From the NCBI RefSeq assembly GCF_900104155.1, contig NZ_FMYB01000026.1:1-61874 (forward strand): a stretch of DNA of 61,874 bases, in the 5' to 3' direction. The DNA is from Butyrivibrio sp. INlla16 (GTDB lineage: Bacteria; Bacillota; Clostridia; Lachnospirales; Lachnospiraceae). Each line of letters opens with the position of its first letter. Position 1 is the stretch's first letter. Below, one piece after another: positions 32,418-42,390 of this stretch. A program made the translations under genes and the position numbers. A model generated the notes under the pieces. It was not told the DNA's origin, did no database searches, and worked only from the letters and a program-made list of their open reading frames with translations.

Positions 32418-34664
32418 ATGCAGAAGATACGATGTGTGGTTGAACGAATTACATATCAGAATCCGGAAAACGGGTACTCTGTCTTAAAGTGCAGGGTAAA
32501 GGATTATTCAGAGCTGGTTCCTGTCATTGGTAATCTTCTTGATGCCAATGTGGGATCAGTTCTTTTAGTGGACGGAAGCTGGAAGGTGGATGCCAAGTAC
32601 GGCAAGCAGTTCGTGGCTGAGAACTGGGAGGAGACTCTTCCTGCAACGGTATATGGCATGGAGAAGTATCTTGGGTCAGGCCTTATAAAGGGCGTGGGAC
32701 CGAAGTTTGCAAAACGTATTGTCCAAAAGTTTGGTACAGATACTTTTGACATTATAGAGACTCAGGTAGAGAAGCTTGTAGAAGTTGAAGGTATCGGCAA
32801 CAAGAGAATAAGGATGATAGCCGAGTCCTGGGAGAAGCAAAAAGAGATCAAGAATATCATGCTCTTTTTGCAGGAGCATCAGGTCAGCACCTCCTATGCA
32901 GCCAAGATATTCAAGCAATATGGTAACGAAAGTATTTCTGTGGTGAAGGAGAACCCTTACAAGCTTGCTGATGATATCTGGGGTATTGGATTTAAGACTG
33001 CCGATCAGATCGCAATGAAGCTTGGTTTTGAGAAAGAATCCTATGTGAGGCTGCGGAGCGGTCTTATGTATACTCTGTCGGAGCTTTCAAATGACGGTCA
33101 TGTTTACGCCGAGCGGCAGCAGCTTATAGATAAGGCAAAAGAACTGCTGGAAGCATCCGATGAAACAGTGACCATGACAATGGATGAGATGCTGAAGAAA
33201 GAAGAGCTGATTCTTGAGCGGAACATCTCTAAGACAGATGAAGAAGGGAATCCTGTAACACCGATTTACCTGCCACCGTTTTATTATGCTGAAGTTGGCG
33301 TTGCATCCAAGCTTAAGAAGCTGGCTGATTCTCCGGCAGGAGATAAGCTGTATTCAAGACTTATGGAAGCAAGGCAGAGGAGCGGAAACAACGAGCTCTC
33401 TGTTGATATAGAATCCATTCAGAAAAAGACCGGGATGGCATATGATGATATCCAGGCAGATGCAATCAGACAGGCTGCTATCGCCAAAGTCATGGTTCTG
33501 ACCGGAGGTCCCGGAACAGGAAAAACCACAACAACCCACGGAATCATTTCTGCCTACAAGGCATATGGTCTTAAGATTCTTCTTGCAGCACCTACAGGAA
33601 GAGCGGCCAAGAGGATGACGGAAGCGACCGGAATGGAAGCCAAGACCATCCACAGACTTCTTGAGTGCAAACCACCTGAGGGATATCAGAAGAACGAAGA
33701 GAACCCTCTCGAGGGAGATGTGCTTATAATCGATGAGTGTTCCATGATCGATATTATCCTCATGAACTCACTGCTCAAAGCAATTCCTTCAACCATGAGG
33801 CTTATTATGGTGGGTGACATAGATCAGTTGCCATCAGTCGGCGCAGGAAATGTCCTGAGAGACATCATCGACTCAATGTCTTTTCCGGTGATCAGACTAA
33901 CAAGGATATTCAGGCAGGCTCAGAGCAGCCGCATAGTCATGAACGCTCATAGGATCAATGAAGGCAAGATGCCTGACATCAGTAATGGCAAGAATACGGA
34001 TTTCTTTTTCATGGAAAACGAAGATGCCGATGCTGTTGCAGGAGAGATAGTGAAGCTGGTACAGGCCAATCTCCCCAACTATTATCATGTTGAGCCGTCA
34101 CAGATCCAGGTGCTGACTCCGATGCAGAGAGGCGTTGTAGGCGCAACCAACCTGAATCTGGCATTGCAGGAGGCTCTTAACCCGGCGGATGAAGAAATAT
34201 TCATGAGAGGTCGGGGCAAGGTTATGATGCCAAAGCCGTGTCTTCGCAGGAGCGGATATGTGTTCCGCGCTGATGATAAGGTAATGCAGATCAAGAACAA
34301 CTATGACAAAGAAGTCTTTAACGGTGATATTGGTATCATTGAATCTGTCAATGATACGGACAGGACGCTTACTGTAAACTTTGATGACCGTAGCATAGAA
34401 TACGATGTGACAGAACTGGATGAGCTGGTACATGCCTATGCTACGACTATTCATAAGGCACAGGGATCAGAATATCCTATAGTGGTTATGCCGGTTCTCA
34501 TGAACCATTACATAATGCTGCAGAGGAACCTGATCTACACCGGCATCACCAGAGCCAAGAAAATCCTGGTCATTGTCGGAACAAAGAAAGCGCTGTCTTA
34601 TGCAGTGCGGAACGTAACAGTGACAAAGAGGAATACGCTTCTGAAAGAGAGACTATACAGATAG
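32418..34664 (+). CDS. recD2: RecD2-type SF1B DNA helicase
   Basis: A 748-residue helicase with the RecD2 layout: N-terminal OB domain (VVERITYQNPENGYSVLKC), tandem helix-hairpin-helix elements (YLGSGLIKGVGPKFAKRIV, VEGIGNKRI, IWGIGFKTADQIA), Walker A GGPGTGKTTTT (about 362-372), Walker B IIDECSMID (near 436), RLTRIFRQAQSSRI, and the motif VI region VHAYATTIHKAQGSEYP. RecD2 unwinds DNA 5' to 3' and limits recombination; it acts without RecBC. The start at 32418 has no strong ribosome site. Confidence 0.92.
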   Translation: MQKIRCVVERITYQNPENGYSVLKCRVKDYSELVPVIGNLLDANVGSVLLVDGSWKVDAKYGKQFVAENWEETLPATVYGMEKYLGSGLIKGVGPKFAKRIVQKFGTDTFDIIETQVEKLVEVEGIGNKRIRMIAESWEKQKEIKNIMLFLQEHQVSTSYAAKIFKQYGNESISVVKENPYKLADDIWGIGFKTADQIAMKLGFEKESYVRLRSGLMYTLSELSNDGHVYAERQQLIDKAKELLEASDETVTMTMDEMLKKEELILERNISKTDEEGNPVTPIYLPPFYYAEVGVASKLKKLADSPAGDKLYSRLMEARQRSGNNELSVDIESIQKKTGMAYDDIQADAIRQAAIAKVMVLTGGPGTGKTTTTHGIISAYKAYGLKILLAAPTGRAAKRMTEATGMEAKTIHRLLECKPPEGYQKNEENPLEGDVLIIDECSMIDIILMNSLLKAIPSTMRLIMVGDIDQLPSVGAGNVLRDIIDSMSFPVIRLTRIFRQAQSSRIVMNAHRINEGKMPDISNGKNTDFFFMENEDADAVAGEIVKLVQANLPNYYHVEPSQIQVLTPMQRGVVGATNLNLALQEALNPADEEIFMRGRGKVMMPKPCLRRSGYVFRADDKVMQIKNNYDKEVFNGDIGIIESVNDTDRTLTVNFDDRSIEYDVTELDELVHAYATTIHKAQGSEYPIVVMPVLMNHYIMLQRNLIYTGITRAKKILVIVGTKKALSYAVRNVTVTKRNTLLKERLYR

Positions 34665-34675
34665 GAGAATGACAA

Positions 34676-35185
34676 ATGGGAAACAGTGTACCAAAGGAAA
34701 TGCAGCAGTACTATGATGTTATCGGACAGATTATCACAGTTTTCTGCGAGAAGTATCTTGATGAGGAATATGAAGCACTGTGCTTGAAAGCACTGGCTAA
34801 ATTGTGCAGGAAGAGACCTTCTCCATTGCTCAAAGGACGTCCATACACATGGGCTGCCGGTATTGTATATGCTGTTGGAACTGCCAATTTCATATTTGAC
34901 AGAGCTAATAAGCATTATATGTCTGCGGCTGATCTGGCTGACATTTTTGGAGTATCAAAATCTACAGCGTCATCAAAAGCAGCTGAAATAAAGAAAATGC
35001 TTAAGATAGATGTATTCAATGGGGAATGGATTGTTCCGTCAGAGATGGAAAGTAATCCGATGATTTGGATGGTAGAAGTTAATGGGCTTGCCATGGATGC
35101 CAGACGACTTCCGCTTGAGTATCAGCAGATTTGCTATGAGAAGGGACTTATTCCCTATGTTCCGGCTCTGAAAGAAAAAGATTGA
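34676..35185 (+). CDS. DUF6398-domain protein
   Basis: A 169-residue protein: VFCEKYLDEEYEALCLKALAKLCRKRPSPLLKGRPYTWAAGIVYAVGTANFIFD is the DUF6398 signature, followed by a helix-turn-helix-like MSAADLADIFGVSKSTASSKAAEI. The role is unknown; the HTH suggests nucleic acid binding. It starts 11 bp after the helicase stop, with AGGAGAATGAC, and leads a three-gene run with the two proteins downstream. Confidence 0.8.
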   Translation: MGNSVPKEMQQYYDVIGQIITVFCEKYLDEEYEALCLKALAKLCRKRPSPLLKGRPYTWAAGIVYAVGTANFIFDRANKHYMSAADLADIFGVSKSTASSKAAEIKKMLKIDVFNGEWIVPSEMESNPMIWMVEVNGLAMDARRLPLEYQQICYEKGLIPYVPALKEKD

Positions 35186-35234
35186 TTCGAAGAAGAGGGC
35201 GAGCTGGGACTATTTCTTTTGCCAGGAGGATTCT

Positions 35235-36188
35235 ATGTTAAAATTACCCAATTTGACTGCAGACGCAAAAGCTCACAAAATACTGAAAAAGTTTGTGAAC
35301 GATCGCCTTATAGATATGATGGAGACTATAATTCTTGATGAAGTTGCCTGGAGAATGGCTGTTAAGGGTGAGCTTGATGAGAGTGCAGCCGATAAGAGTT
35401 TCGATGAAATGGTGAATTTTGCGGAGCTTATGACGGACATGGATTTTGCTCAGAATGTTTCTTCGCTATACCTGCCTGAGAACTATCCGATAGAGAGGGC
35501 TAACCAGGTCTTTTTTGGATTATACAAGCTGCTTAAGGCAAAGAAAGAGTATGTACCGGAGCTTGTAATGGAATATGCACTCAATAGTGTAATCCGGAGG
35601 CAGATAAATGAGGTAGATCTGATCAACGAGGAAATGGAAGACGGAATCTTTGATGACATGGACGAAGATGAAGGCTTTTGGGATGCGGATGCTTTTGCTA
35701 ACATCGATGATGAAGCTCTTCCGTTCTATGATGAAGATCACCCAAGGGATTTCACGGATCCGTTCATCTATGATGACGTTGATATATCGGACCTTGAAGA
35801 TGATGAAGACGACGAAGAAGAGTATTCTACTGTTATGCCTATACCTGAGCCTGACCGCACGACTGTAAAGAAGGCAATTCTTGAAGATATGGCGGGTGAT
35901 TATGAAGGCGAGGAACTGGAGGAGGTTACTGAAGACATCATCAATATGTATGAGGATCTCCGCAGGTACGAGGAGAGCTGCTTCTGGGATGTTGATTTCC
36001 TTCTGCTTGATAAAGTCACAGAGGAACAGCTGCGTAACTCACCGGTAAATGATTACTTTGGAATAATTGATCCCAAGGAACCTAATGTCGTAGAGTTCCC
36101 TTTTAGAGATGAGAGTGGTAAGCGGATCAATATCCAGGCAAATATAGATATCAATCCATGGGATATGGAAGATGATGAGGAACAGTAA
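35235..36188 (+). CDS. Acidic protein of unknown function
   Basis: A 317-residue, very acidic protein. The N-terminal ~120 residues are helical ([37 protein letters not shown]); a poly-Asp/Glu stretch ([28 protein letters not shown]) links to a C-terminal part. I know no family name. It overlaps the next gene at the stop/start (TAATG), indicating coupling with the SEC-C protein. Confidence 0.7.
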   Translation: MLKLPNLTADAKAHKILKKFVNDRLIDMMETIILDEVAWRMAVKGELDESAADKSFDEMVNFAELMTDMDFAQNVSSLYLPENYPIERANQVFFGLYKLLKAKKEYVPELVMEYALNSVIRRQINEVDLINEEMEDGIFDDMDEDEGFWDADAFANIDDEALPFYDEDHPRDFTDPFIYDDVDISDLEDDEDDEEEYSTVMPIPEPDRTTVKKAILEDMAGDYEGEELEEVTEDIINMYEDLRRYEESCFWDVDFLLLDKVTEEQLRNSPVNDYFGIIDPKEPNVVEFPFRDESGKRINIQANIDINPWDMEDDEEQ

Positions 36189-37414
36189 TGAAGAGGGAAA
36201 AATCATACAAGATTGGTTCGATAAAAGACAAATTTGAACTGTATAACAAGGAGGATATCTGTAATTTTGCCAGTCAGATAGGAATGCATGGCTACTCAAA
36301 ATTAAAGAAAAATGAATTGATTGATGCTGTTGTGGACTTCATCTTGGATCCCGATGTGATGTTTTACCGATTATCGATATTTGATGACCGTGCCATCACT
36401 ATCTTTGAAAACAGCATCAGTGCTACCTATGAATACCCGGAAAAAGACCATGATATCGTGGCAACATTTAACATGCTTGATTATGCTGTCATTGGTGATA
36501 ATAAGTTTTTCGTCCCCCAGGATGTTGGCGCTGCTTTTATGAAAGTAAAGGGCGAAAAGTTTGACAAATATAGAAAGCGTGCATCATGGGTGTATAAATG
36601 CTTCAGATGGGTTGAGCATCTCTATGGATATGCTCCTGAAGATATAGTTCTTAAGCTCGTTAATCTGAAAAAGTTTGATATGGATAAGGAAGAGCTTGAG
36701 GATATATATGATCACTTCCCTTATGACCAATTATGGACAGTTAAGGTTGATTTCATGTACATGGACGATCTTTATGTGGATAACCTTGAGTCATTGAGGC
36801 AGCTTAGGATGATGCAGGGAGAAAAAGACTACTATATTCCAACAATTGATGAGATCGAAGAGTTCTATGAAAATCTGGCTTTGATATCAGGCAAGCCATA
36901 CCAGGATATGCTGGGATTTCTGCAGCGTGAGTTTGGAATGACGTACTATGATGCAGAGGATATACTGCTTGAGCAGTGGGATGACATATCAAGTGGCGGT
37001 GATCCTCATGAATCCATGCAGAATTTCTGGAATAACTTCCAGTTCAGGGATGATAAACAGATTCATAGAATAGTCGAGCTTTACAATAATCTCTCTAACA
37101 ACACTCGAATGAAGAGCAATCGAGGCTTTACACCCAATGAAATGGCAAGAATGATGCCGTACAAGCCGGGACAGCCACTTACAATTGTTCCAGGGAGCAG
37201 CAAGGCTGCAGAGATGCTGGCAAAGGCTGCACCTGAGATGAGAAAGATGGGGATGAATGTTGACTTTGAGAGCAATGCGGATACATTGCCGGTTATCAGT
37301 ATGCCTTATGGTCCGACAGGAGAACAAGTTGTAAGCCAGAAAAAGATATATCCCAATGATCCGTGTCCATGTGGCTCTGGAAAGAAATATAAGAAGTGCT
37401 GCGGCAGGAATTAA
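36188..37414 (+). CDS. SEC-C zinc-motif protein
   Basis: A 408-residue protein with a SAP-like N-terminal helix pair ([20 protein letters not shown]), a long helical middle and the C-terminal SEC-C motif [17 protein letters not shown], which binds zinc as at the end of SecA. Such tails often confer ribosome or SecB-like contacts. The rest of the protein is uncharacterised. It is the last gene of the DUF6398 run; a shared terminator follows. Confidence 0.8.
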   Translation: MKREKSYKIGSIKDKFELYNKEDICNFASQIGMHGYSKLKKNELIDAVVDFILDPDVMFYRLSIFDDRAITIFENSISATYEYPEKDHDIVATFNMLDYAVIGDNKFFVPQDVGAAFMKVKGEKFDKYRKRASWVYKCFRWVEHLYGYAPEDIVLKLVNLKKFDMDKEELEDIYDHFPYDQLWTVKVDFMYMDDLYVDNLESLRQLRMMQGEKDYYIPTIDEIEEFYENLALISGKPYQDMLGFLQREFGMTYYDAEDILLEQWDDISSGGDPHESMQNFWNNFQFRDDKQIHRIVELYNNLSNNTRMKSNRGFTPNEMARMMPYKPGQPLTIVPGSSKAAEMLAKAAPEMRKMGMNVDFESNADTLPVISMPYGPTGEQVVSQKKIYPNDPCPCGSGKKYKKCCGRN

Positions 37415-37476
37415 GAGATTGCTGCAAGACACTACCTCAAGAAGTTGTAAATCGTCCCCAAGTTGTGGACGAATTG

Positions 37477-37512
37477 GAATCCGCATTGTTACGATGCGGA
37501 TTCTTCTTTTTC
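37477..37512. terminator. Terminator between convergent operons
   Basis: GAATCCGCAT (37477-37486) and its exact complement (37494-37503), followed by TTCTTTTTC. The stem covers the last codons of the minus-strand ParB-like gene. Confidence 0.8.
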
Positions 37513-38325
37513 ATCGGTGTCCACAGTGGACTTTTTCTTTTTGGTATAGAGTTTTTCCATTTTAAGCATGCCGTAGGTCTTTCTGGAATTGTAAGCTATT
37601 ACCATTGCTTCGGCATATCCAAGTGAACCGGCACGGCGGTCTTTGGCATTTCTTGAGAGCTCTTTTATCGATATCTGACTGAGCTTTTCCTTGAAGGCTT
37701 CATCCCTGATTTCATCACCATAGGCTGCAAGGAATCTGGAAAGACCTTTCAGCACATTGGCGCTTAAGGACATGGGGGCACCTTCCCAAGTGGCTATGAT
37801 CAGGCCGAGGATACGGCTAAGAGTTTCGTAGCCCTGCTTTTCAAAGATTTCTTCAAGGGTTGATACAGCGCAGATAGTTCCAGGATGAGCGTTTGATGTG
37901 ATCTCAAGGTCGAAAGACTCAACAAGGTCTTTTATCAGAATCTGCTCATCACTTCCGGCCTCTATGTTGGCCATGAAGATTTCATAGGGCAGAAGAGGCT
38001 TTGTATATTTCAGCTGGTTGGCAAAAATATCAGCCTCCTCTTCATATTTCAAATCCTCGTAGACCATGCACCAGACCGGTGTTTCTCTTGAACCTGAGAC
38101 AAGAGCCACAATCTCTATTGTGTGCTGACCATTGAAAACATAGTTTATTCCGTCACGTCTGCTGACCTTTACAGGATTGATCTGGTATAGATTGAAGTGC
38201 GCAGCAGCTTTCTGGACGTGCTTCATTGACAGGTTACGCTGGTACTCCTGGTTTGAAACAAGGTTTTTAATCGGAATCTGCTCAAAATGTACATTGGGCA
38301 CAAAGGCAGAAAAATCAGTTTGCAT
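37489..38325 (-). CDS. ParB/Srx-fold protein (DUF6551-like), last gene of recombinase operon
   Basis: A 278-residue protein with a ParB/sulfiredoxin-like N-terminal domain: IPIKNLVSNQEYQRNLSMKHVQKAAAHFNLYQINPVKVSRRDGINYVFNGQHTIEIV. This corresponds to the nucleotide-binding core of ParB (parameter loop plus GxxR-like NGQHT). The C-terminal half is helical (SANVLKGLSRFLAAYGDEI) and ends in a charged tail. GGAGGGG precedes the start and the gene overlaps its neighbour by 11 nt. In this setting it may be a DNA clamp or nuclease partner of the recombinase; that is inference. Confidence 0.75.
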   Translation of the reverse strand: MQTDFSAFVPNVHFEQIPIKNLVSNQEYQRNLSMKHVQKAAAHFNLYQINPVKVSRRDGINYVFNGQHTIEIVALVSGSRETPVWCMVYEDLKYEEEADIFANQLKYTKPLLPYEIFMANIEAGSDEQILIKDLVESFDLEITSNAHPGTICAVSTLEEIFEKQGYETLSRILGLIIATWEGAPMSLSANVLKGLSRFLAAYGDEIRDEAFKEKLSQISIKELSRNAKDRRAGSLGYAEAMVIAYNSRKTYGMLKMEKLYTKKKKSTVDTDEKEESAS

Positions 38326-39310
38326 CTTTAGTTATCCCCTCCAACTCGTTTTTTATTATCTGTATACTTTTTTCTAAAATCCCCAATTGAAAAATAAGGT
38401 TATCTGCGGCTTTCTGTGATACTTCGGAAAGCACGCTTCTCTCCCGGACACGCCGTATAGACTCGGACCATGATGGAACAGTCAGGGCGAGACTGGATAC
38501 GGCAGCGTCTGGGTCATATTTTGGCATCTGCTTAATCTCAGGAATTATTCTATTTTCAAGGTGCGGTTTATTGCTGTTATCTATATCAACAGGATTGTTT
38601 CCTGGTGTTCTTACAGGAGCTTTTTTAATGAGAGTGTAGGAATTTATAGTCTTCAGATAGTTTTCCATCTCATCAGTAGTCATCTGGCTTAGTGTTATCA
38701 CGCTCTTTTGTGGAATGTTGATTCTGCCTGATAGTAACCGGGTGGCTATATCAGGATTAGTTATTCTGATAAGATCTATGGCAGATGCGTATTTTGAATA
38801 AAAGTGGATGGTTGCACATGCGATCCCATAAGCATCGACAATATCTACAATGGAGCGGTGTATATCCCTGCTATACTTTTGCTTAAGCTCTGCAAGAGGG
38901 AGCTGGGAAAGAGGTGTTTTGATTTCATCTCTGTAGTACGCATTTTTATGGTACTGGTAGTGTTTCCCAATAAGGTATGCTTTATATGGCGTGTATTCGT
39001 TGATATCGTCTGTGAGAAGCTGGCAGATACTGGCAAGCATGACATCCTTGGACTTGAAAGAAAAGGGCTGAGTCTTGATTGTATAGCCTGCATCAACGTA
39101 TTCCCGGTATTCAAATATCCTGTCCATGAGTATGTTGTTCCATACTGGAAAAGGAGAGGGAGGAATGCCGAGACGGATATTATGCCTTACCATGGCTATA
39201 GAACGGGCATCAGGAGGAAGGAAAAGTACTGAAACCTCCGGATCTATTATCAGACTATTGGGCTGCTGCATATTCATCACTGTGAACAAGCTCTGAGTTT
39301 GAAATGTCAA
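38315..39310 (-). CDS. Uncharacterised protein of recombinase operon
   Basis: A 331-residue protein (start uncertain; TTG 39310, or ATG 39277/39271). It begins VSVLFLPPDARSIAMVRHNIRLGIPPSPFPVWNN, then a helical segment resembling a ParB-type HTH (KQKYSRDIHRSIVDIVDAYGIACATIHFYSKYASAIDLIRI), a Pro/Asn-rich linker and a C-terminal helix (LIFQLGILEKSIQIIKNELEG). No family name is known to me. Overlaps on both sides show tight coupling within the operon. Confidence 0.65.
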   Translation of the reverse strand: MTFQTQSLFTVMNMQQPNSLIIDPEVSVLFLPPDARSIAMVRHNIRLGIPPSPFPVWNNILMDRIFEYREYVDAGYTIKTQPFSFKSKDVMLASICQLLTDDINEYTPYKAYLIGKHYQYHKNAYYRDEIKTPLSQLPLAELKQKYSRDIHRSIVDIVDAYGIACATIHFYSKYASAIDLIRITNPDIATRLLSGRINIPQKSVITLSQMTTDEMENYLKTINSYTLIKKAPVRTPGNNPVDIDNSNKPHLENRIIPEIKQMPKYDPDAAVSSLALTVPSWSESIRRVRERSVLSEVSQKAADNLIFQLGILEKSIQIIKNELEGITKDAN

Positions 39311-39638
39311 ATAATACTGTGCGCTCAGAATCTTTCAGTACTCCTTCCATCTTGTAAATCTGTTCATTCTGCCATTCGGGATTTAACCCAAGTAGTTCCC
39401 GAACAAGATTTGTGCTGTATAGTTGCACACTCCTTTGGAGAGCCAGTGAATCGGTGTTAACTCTCTGGGCGGTGGGTGTCAGGGTAGCTTCTGCACGTAT
39501 GCCGATTATACCTTTGCTCGGTGCTACTATCAGTTCAATAAATTTTGGGTGCCCAAGAGCCATGAGAGTAGAGCGGTGTATCCGTATTATGTTGTATTTG
39601 AAATCAACCACTAAGATCGGAGAGCGTGATCTGTTCAT
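39255..39638 (-). CDS. Small stand-alone homologue of the recombinase C-terminal domain
   Basis: A ~127-residue protein (ATG 39638 behind AAGGAG; the frame is open from 39656). Its pattern SPILVVDFKYNIIRIHRSTLMALG-FIELIV, LVRELLGLNPEWQ and ERTVLFDISNSELV matches, segment by segment, residues ~400-520 of the large serine recombinase and the N-terminal half of the 308-residue protein next to it. It has lost the first RGEFF/RSQFF strand. Function unknown; likely a subunit or competitor of the recombinase. Confidence 0.65.
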   Translation of the reverse strand: MNRSRSPILVVDFKYNIIRIHRSTLMALGHPKFIELIVAPSKGIIGIRAEATLTPTAQRVNTDSLALQRSVQLYSTNLVRELLGLNPEWQNEQIYKMEGVLKDSERTVLFDISNSELVHSDEYAAAQ

Positions 39639-40530
39639 ATTGTTGCTCCTTATCATTGTCTGCAGATTTCTGTTGAGCCTGTTGCTCCTGTTCCGGTTTT
39701 GGCGTTATATCGGACGGAGGCGGAGAGTAGCCGGATGCGGTTTCAGTATTGCCTTCGGATACTGGGATTGGTTCAGCTTCCGCGTTGCCATCGGGCCCAG
39801 TGTCAGAAGAGTCTGTTTCCGAAGTGGTATCTTTTGCATTGCTATCCTCTGTTTCCGGTGAAGCTGAAGTATCCGCTTCTGCTGGATCCGTTGTTTTTTT
39901 CTTGGATTTTGCCTTGGGTTCATCGGCAATGCTGAAGACAGTATAGCCATCAAAGACATTAAGTTTGGTGCTTGCAGCATGCTGGCTGGCCGGGATACCG
40001 AACTGGTTTTGCCACTGTTCTGGGAATGACGGTTTGCGGCTGTTCTTTATCTTGCCATCATCAGTTACTTCCCTGAGGTATATCTCAGGAGCAGAGAGGT
40101 CAAAAAGGAACAGCGATTCTCCGTTTGATCTGATCATTTTTCCAAGAAACTTGTATCTGTACCCTGAATCCCATTTCATCTCATCACAGAGCATTGCGAA
40201 GAATGGTCTGCAAGTTACTTGTTTCGGAGAACGCTTGGCTGTGGCAGAGCACCAGCGGAAGGAATCCCTTTCATCTTCTCTGCAGGGCCTGACTACAAGC
40301 TTTTTCTTTTCTTTATTTATCAGTATCTGGATATAATCTGTTTCCGGCATCTTCTTGATACATGCCGTATTTACATATACTTTTGAACCTGCAAATGTTA
40401 TGGAGGGTTCGAATACATGTGCAAAAAATTCTCCCCTAACAACCTGGAAGTCATCATAGCTGAAAGAATCATCCTCTATGATTTCTACCTGTCCCCTTAC
40501 TTTTTCATTGATCTGTGAGTCTTCACTCAT
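39604..40530 (-). CDS. Stand-alone homologue of the recombinase C-terminal domain with acidic tail
   Basis: A 308-residue protein. Residues ~28-160 (VVRGEFFAHVFEPSITFAGSKVYVNTACIKKM, QILINKEKKKLVVRPCRED, SLFLFDLSAPEIYL, FPEQWQNQFG) align with the C-terminal domain of the adjacent recombinase. Residues ~190-308 are a low-complexity Asp/Glu/Ser/Thr/Pro tail with a Gln-rich end. GGAGGTCAACG precedes the start, which overlaps the recombinase stop. Database entries of this kind are sometimes called integrase, but no catalytic residues are visible. Confidence 0.7.
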   Translation of the reverse strand: MSEDSQINEKVRGQVEIIEDDSFSYDDFQVVRGEFFAHVFEPSITFAGSKVYVNTACIKKMPETDYIQILINKEKKKLVVRPCREDERDSFRWCSATAKRSPKQVTCRPFFAMLCDEMKWDSGYRYKFLGKMIRSNGESLFLFDLSAPEIYLREVTDDGKIKNSRKPSFPEQWQNQFGIPASQHAASTKLNVFDGYTVFSIADEPKAKSKKKTTDPAEADTSASPETEDSNAKDTTSETDSSDTGPDGNAEAEPIPVSEGNTETASGYSPPPSDITPKPEQEQQAQQKSADNDKEQQYEQITLSDLSG

Positions 40531-42388
40531 CGTTGACCTCCTCCGGAATGTTTATGACTTCTTTTAGAGCCTCCTTTATAGAATCTCTGTCTGTAATGTT
40601 AAGTGGTGCTAAGTTGCTGTATAGATACCCGGCGTTTTCAGAGTCAAGCTCCGACATGTCGGAAAATAGAAGTGTATTGTACTTGAAGCGGTAGTAGCTG
40701 CTACCAAAGCTGGTGATCCAGGCTTCGGGATAGGCTATTATGCTGCTGTCATGTTCAGTAAGGTCGCTCTCAGGTATGTCGGTTTCGTTGTCGCTGTCTA
40801 CTTGTAGAGGAACACCTTTTGGAATGATCATTTCGTTTTCATTCATGTCAAAGAGCAGTACAGCGCCGTCATCTTTCTTTATGTAGGTTCCAACAATTCT
40901 GTATCTACAGTCTGTATTCCAGCCAAATATCTCAAACAGGGTTGGGATGAAAGCTGCTCCGCATATGCCCCTCGCGACTTTCCCGGAAGGAGCGTCCTTG
41001 GCCCACTTGAGGGCATGCTTATCATCCTTTTTTACAGAATGCACTACAAATAGCTTCTCTGCGGGATTTATCAAAAACTCTACATAGTCAGTACCAAGCT
41101 TCTTTATAGCCTCCATGGTGAACTGGATATTTTTCTTTGAAAAAGTTACGCTAATCTGTTTGGCCGTGCTAAAGAACTGGCTTCTTGCTACTTCATAGCC
41201 TCGGAGGTCAAACTCACCGTTGGCTCCCTTGTGGGACTTGGGAGAAGAGTTCTGCTCATCGTCCTCAAATACACTAAGGGACGCATCCAGGTAGTCATCC
41301 GCCTTAAAGCCTGCCCATATTGGATTTACATGGACGAATCCCTTAAGAGTACCGCTGTCTATGACCCGCAGTTCCGGGAGAAAGCCTTTGCCTCCGTATC
41401 TGACATTTCTTATCATCTGCTGTACTGCTTCAAAATCATCTCTTGAGACGATGGATTCATGATGATCTTCCTGAATATACTGATTGCGGTTGTTGACATT
41501 CTTTTTCGATTTATGATCTAGGTAGTTGGGCGTGTAAGTCTTTCTTGAAATAATATCTCCACAGTGTCTTTCGTTTTGAAGTATCTCCATAATGGAGCTC
41601 GTGGACCATTGGGTATTACCTATCTTTGTCTTATAGCCAAGGTCTGTCAGTGTTTGAGCAATCTTGGTGGTGGAGATTCCGTACAGGTACATGAAAAAGA
41701 TGAGCCGGACTATCTTTGCTTCTTCCTCATTTATTATGAGGTTCCCATCTTCATCATGGTCATATCCAAGAAGCTTAGGAGTCAGGAAAATGCCGTGCTT
41801 AAAGCGCATCTCTATTGAGGTGTTCATTGAGGTGCTTTTGTTGTGGCTTTCTTCCTGCGCCATGGTTGCTGCAAAGGAAAGCGGCATTTCTGAATCGTCT
41901 CTTCTGGTGTAGATATGCTCAACCTCAAAGTAAACTCCAACCGGTGGATTCAGTGCGGCCAGTTCTCTGACCTGTCCTACGCAGTCCACGGTGTTTCTGG
42001 CGAATCTTGAAACACTCTTTACGACTATCAGATCTATTAGACCTTTCTTACAATCCTCAATCATCTCTATAAAGGCATCTCTGTGCTTTAAGGAAGTGCC
42101 GCTGATGCCTTCATCAGCATAGATCTTTACAAGAGTCCAGTTTGGGTGCTGCATTACAAAATCTTCGTAGTGATTCTTTTGCAGCTCGTATGAAGATGTC
42201 TGTCTGGGGTCGCCCGTTGAGACTCTGGCGTATACTGCTACTCGGAGCTTTACGTTTTCATCAAAGATGCTGGCCTCTTCATTAGCGGGGACAACCTTAA
42301 TGAGCTCCGGTGCGACACCTTTGTACCTGTTACGGATTTTTTCTTTCTGCTGCTCAATTGTTGAGGAACGTTCTTCGGATGTATTCAT
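40523..42388 (-). CDS. Large serine recombinase with extra C-terminal domain
   Basis: A 621-residue recombinase. The resolvase domain carries the catalytic serine in YARVSTGD (Ser57), DEGISGTSLKHRDAF, and SVSRFARNTVD; then the recombinase domain (KHGIFLTPKLLGYDHDEDGNLIINEEEAKIVRLIFFMYLYG, WSTSSIMEILQNERHCGD). The usual zinc ribbon and coiled coil are replaced by a ~220-residue module (about 395-545) homologous to two downstream proteins. Large serine recombinases integrate and excise phages and transposons at att sites. It starts 3 bp after the upstream gene. Confidence 0.9.
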   Translation of the reverse strand: MNTSEERSSTIEQQKEKIRNRYKGVAPELIKVVPANEEASIFDENVKLRVAVYARVSTGDPRQTSSYELQKNHYEDFVMQHPNWTLVKIYADEGISGTSLKHRDAFIEMIEDCKKGLIDLIVVKSVSRFARNTVDCVGQVRELAALNPPVGVYFEVEHIYTRRDDSEMPLSFAATMAQEESHNKSTSMNTSIEMRFKHGIFLTPKLLGYDHDEDGNLIINEEEAKIVRLIFFMYLYGISTTKIAQTLTDLGYKTKIGNTQWSTSSIMEILQNERHCGDIISRKTYTPNYLDHKSKKNVNNRNQYIQEDHHESIVSRDDFEAVQQMIRNVRYGGKGFLPELRVIDSGTLKGFVHVNPIWAGFKADDYLDASLSVFEDDEQNSSPKSHKGANGEFDLRGYEVARSQFFSTAKQISVTFSKKNIQFTMEAIKKLGTDYVEFLINPAEKLFVVHSVKKDDKHALKWAKDAPSGKVARGICGAAFIPTLFEIFGWNTDCRYRIVGTYIKKDDGAVLLFDMNENEMIIPKGVPLQVDSDNETDIPESDLTEHDSSIIAYPEAWITSFGSSYYRFKYNTLLFSDMSELDSENAGYLYSNLAPLNITDRDSIKEALKEVINIPEEVNDE

Positions 42389-42390
42389 AG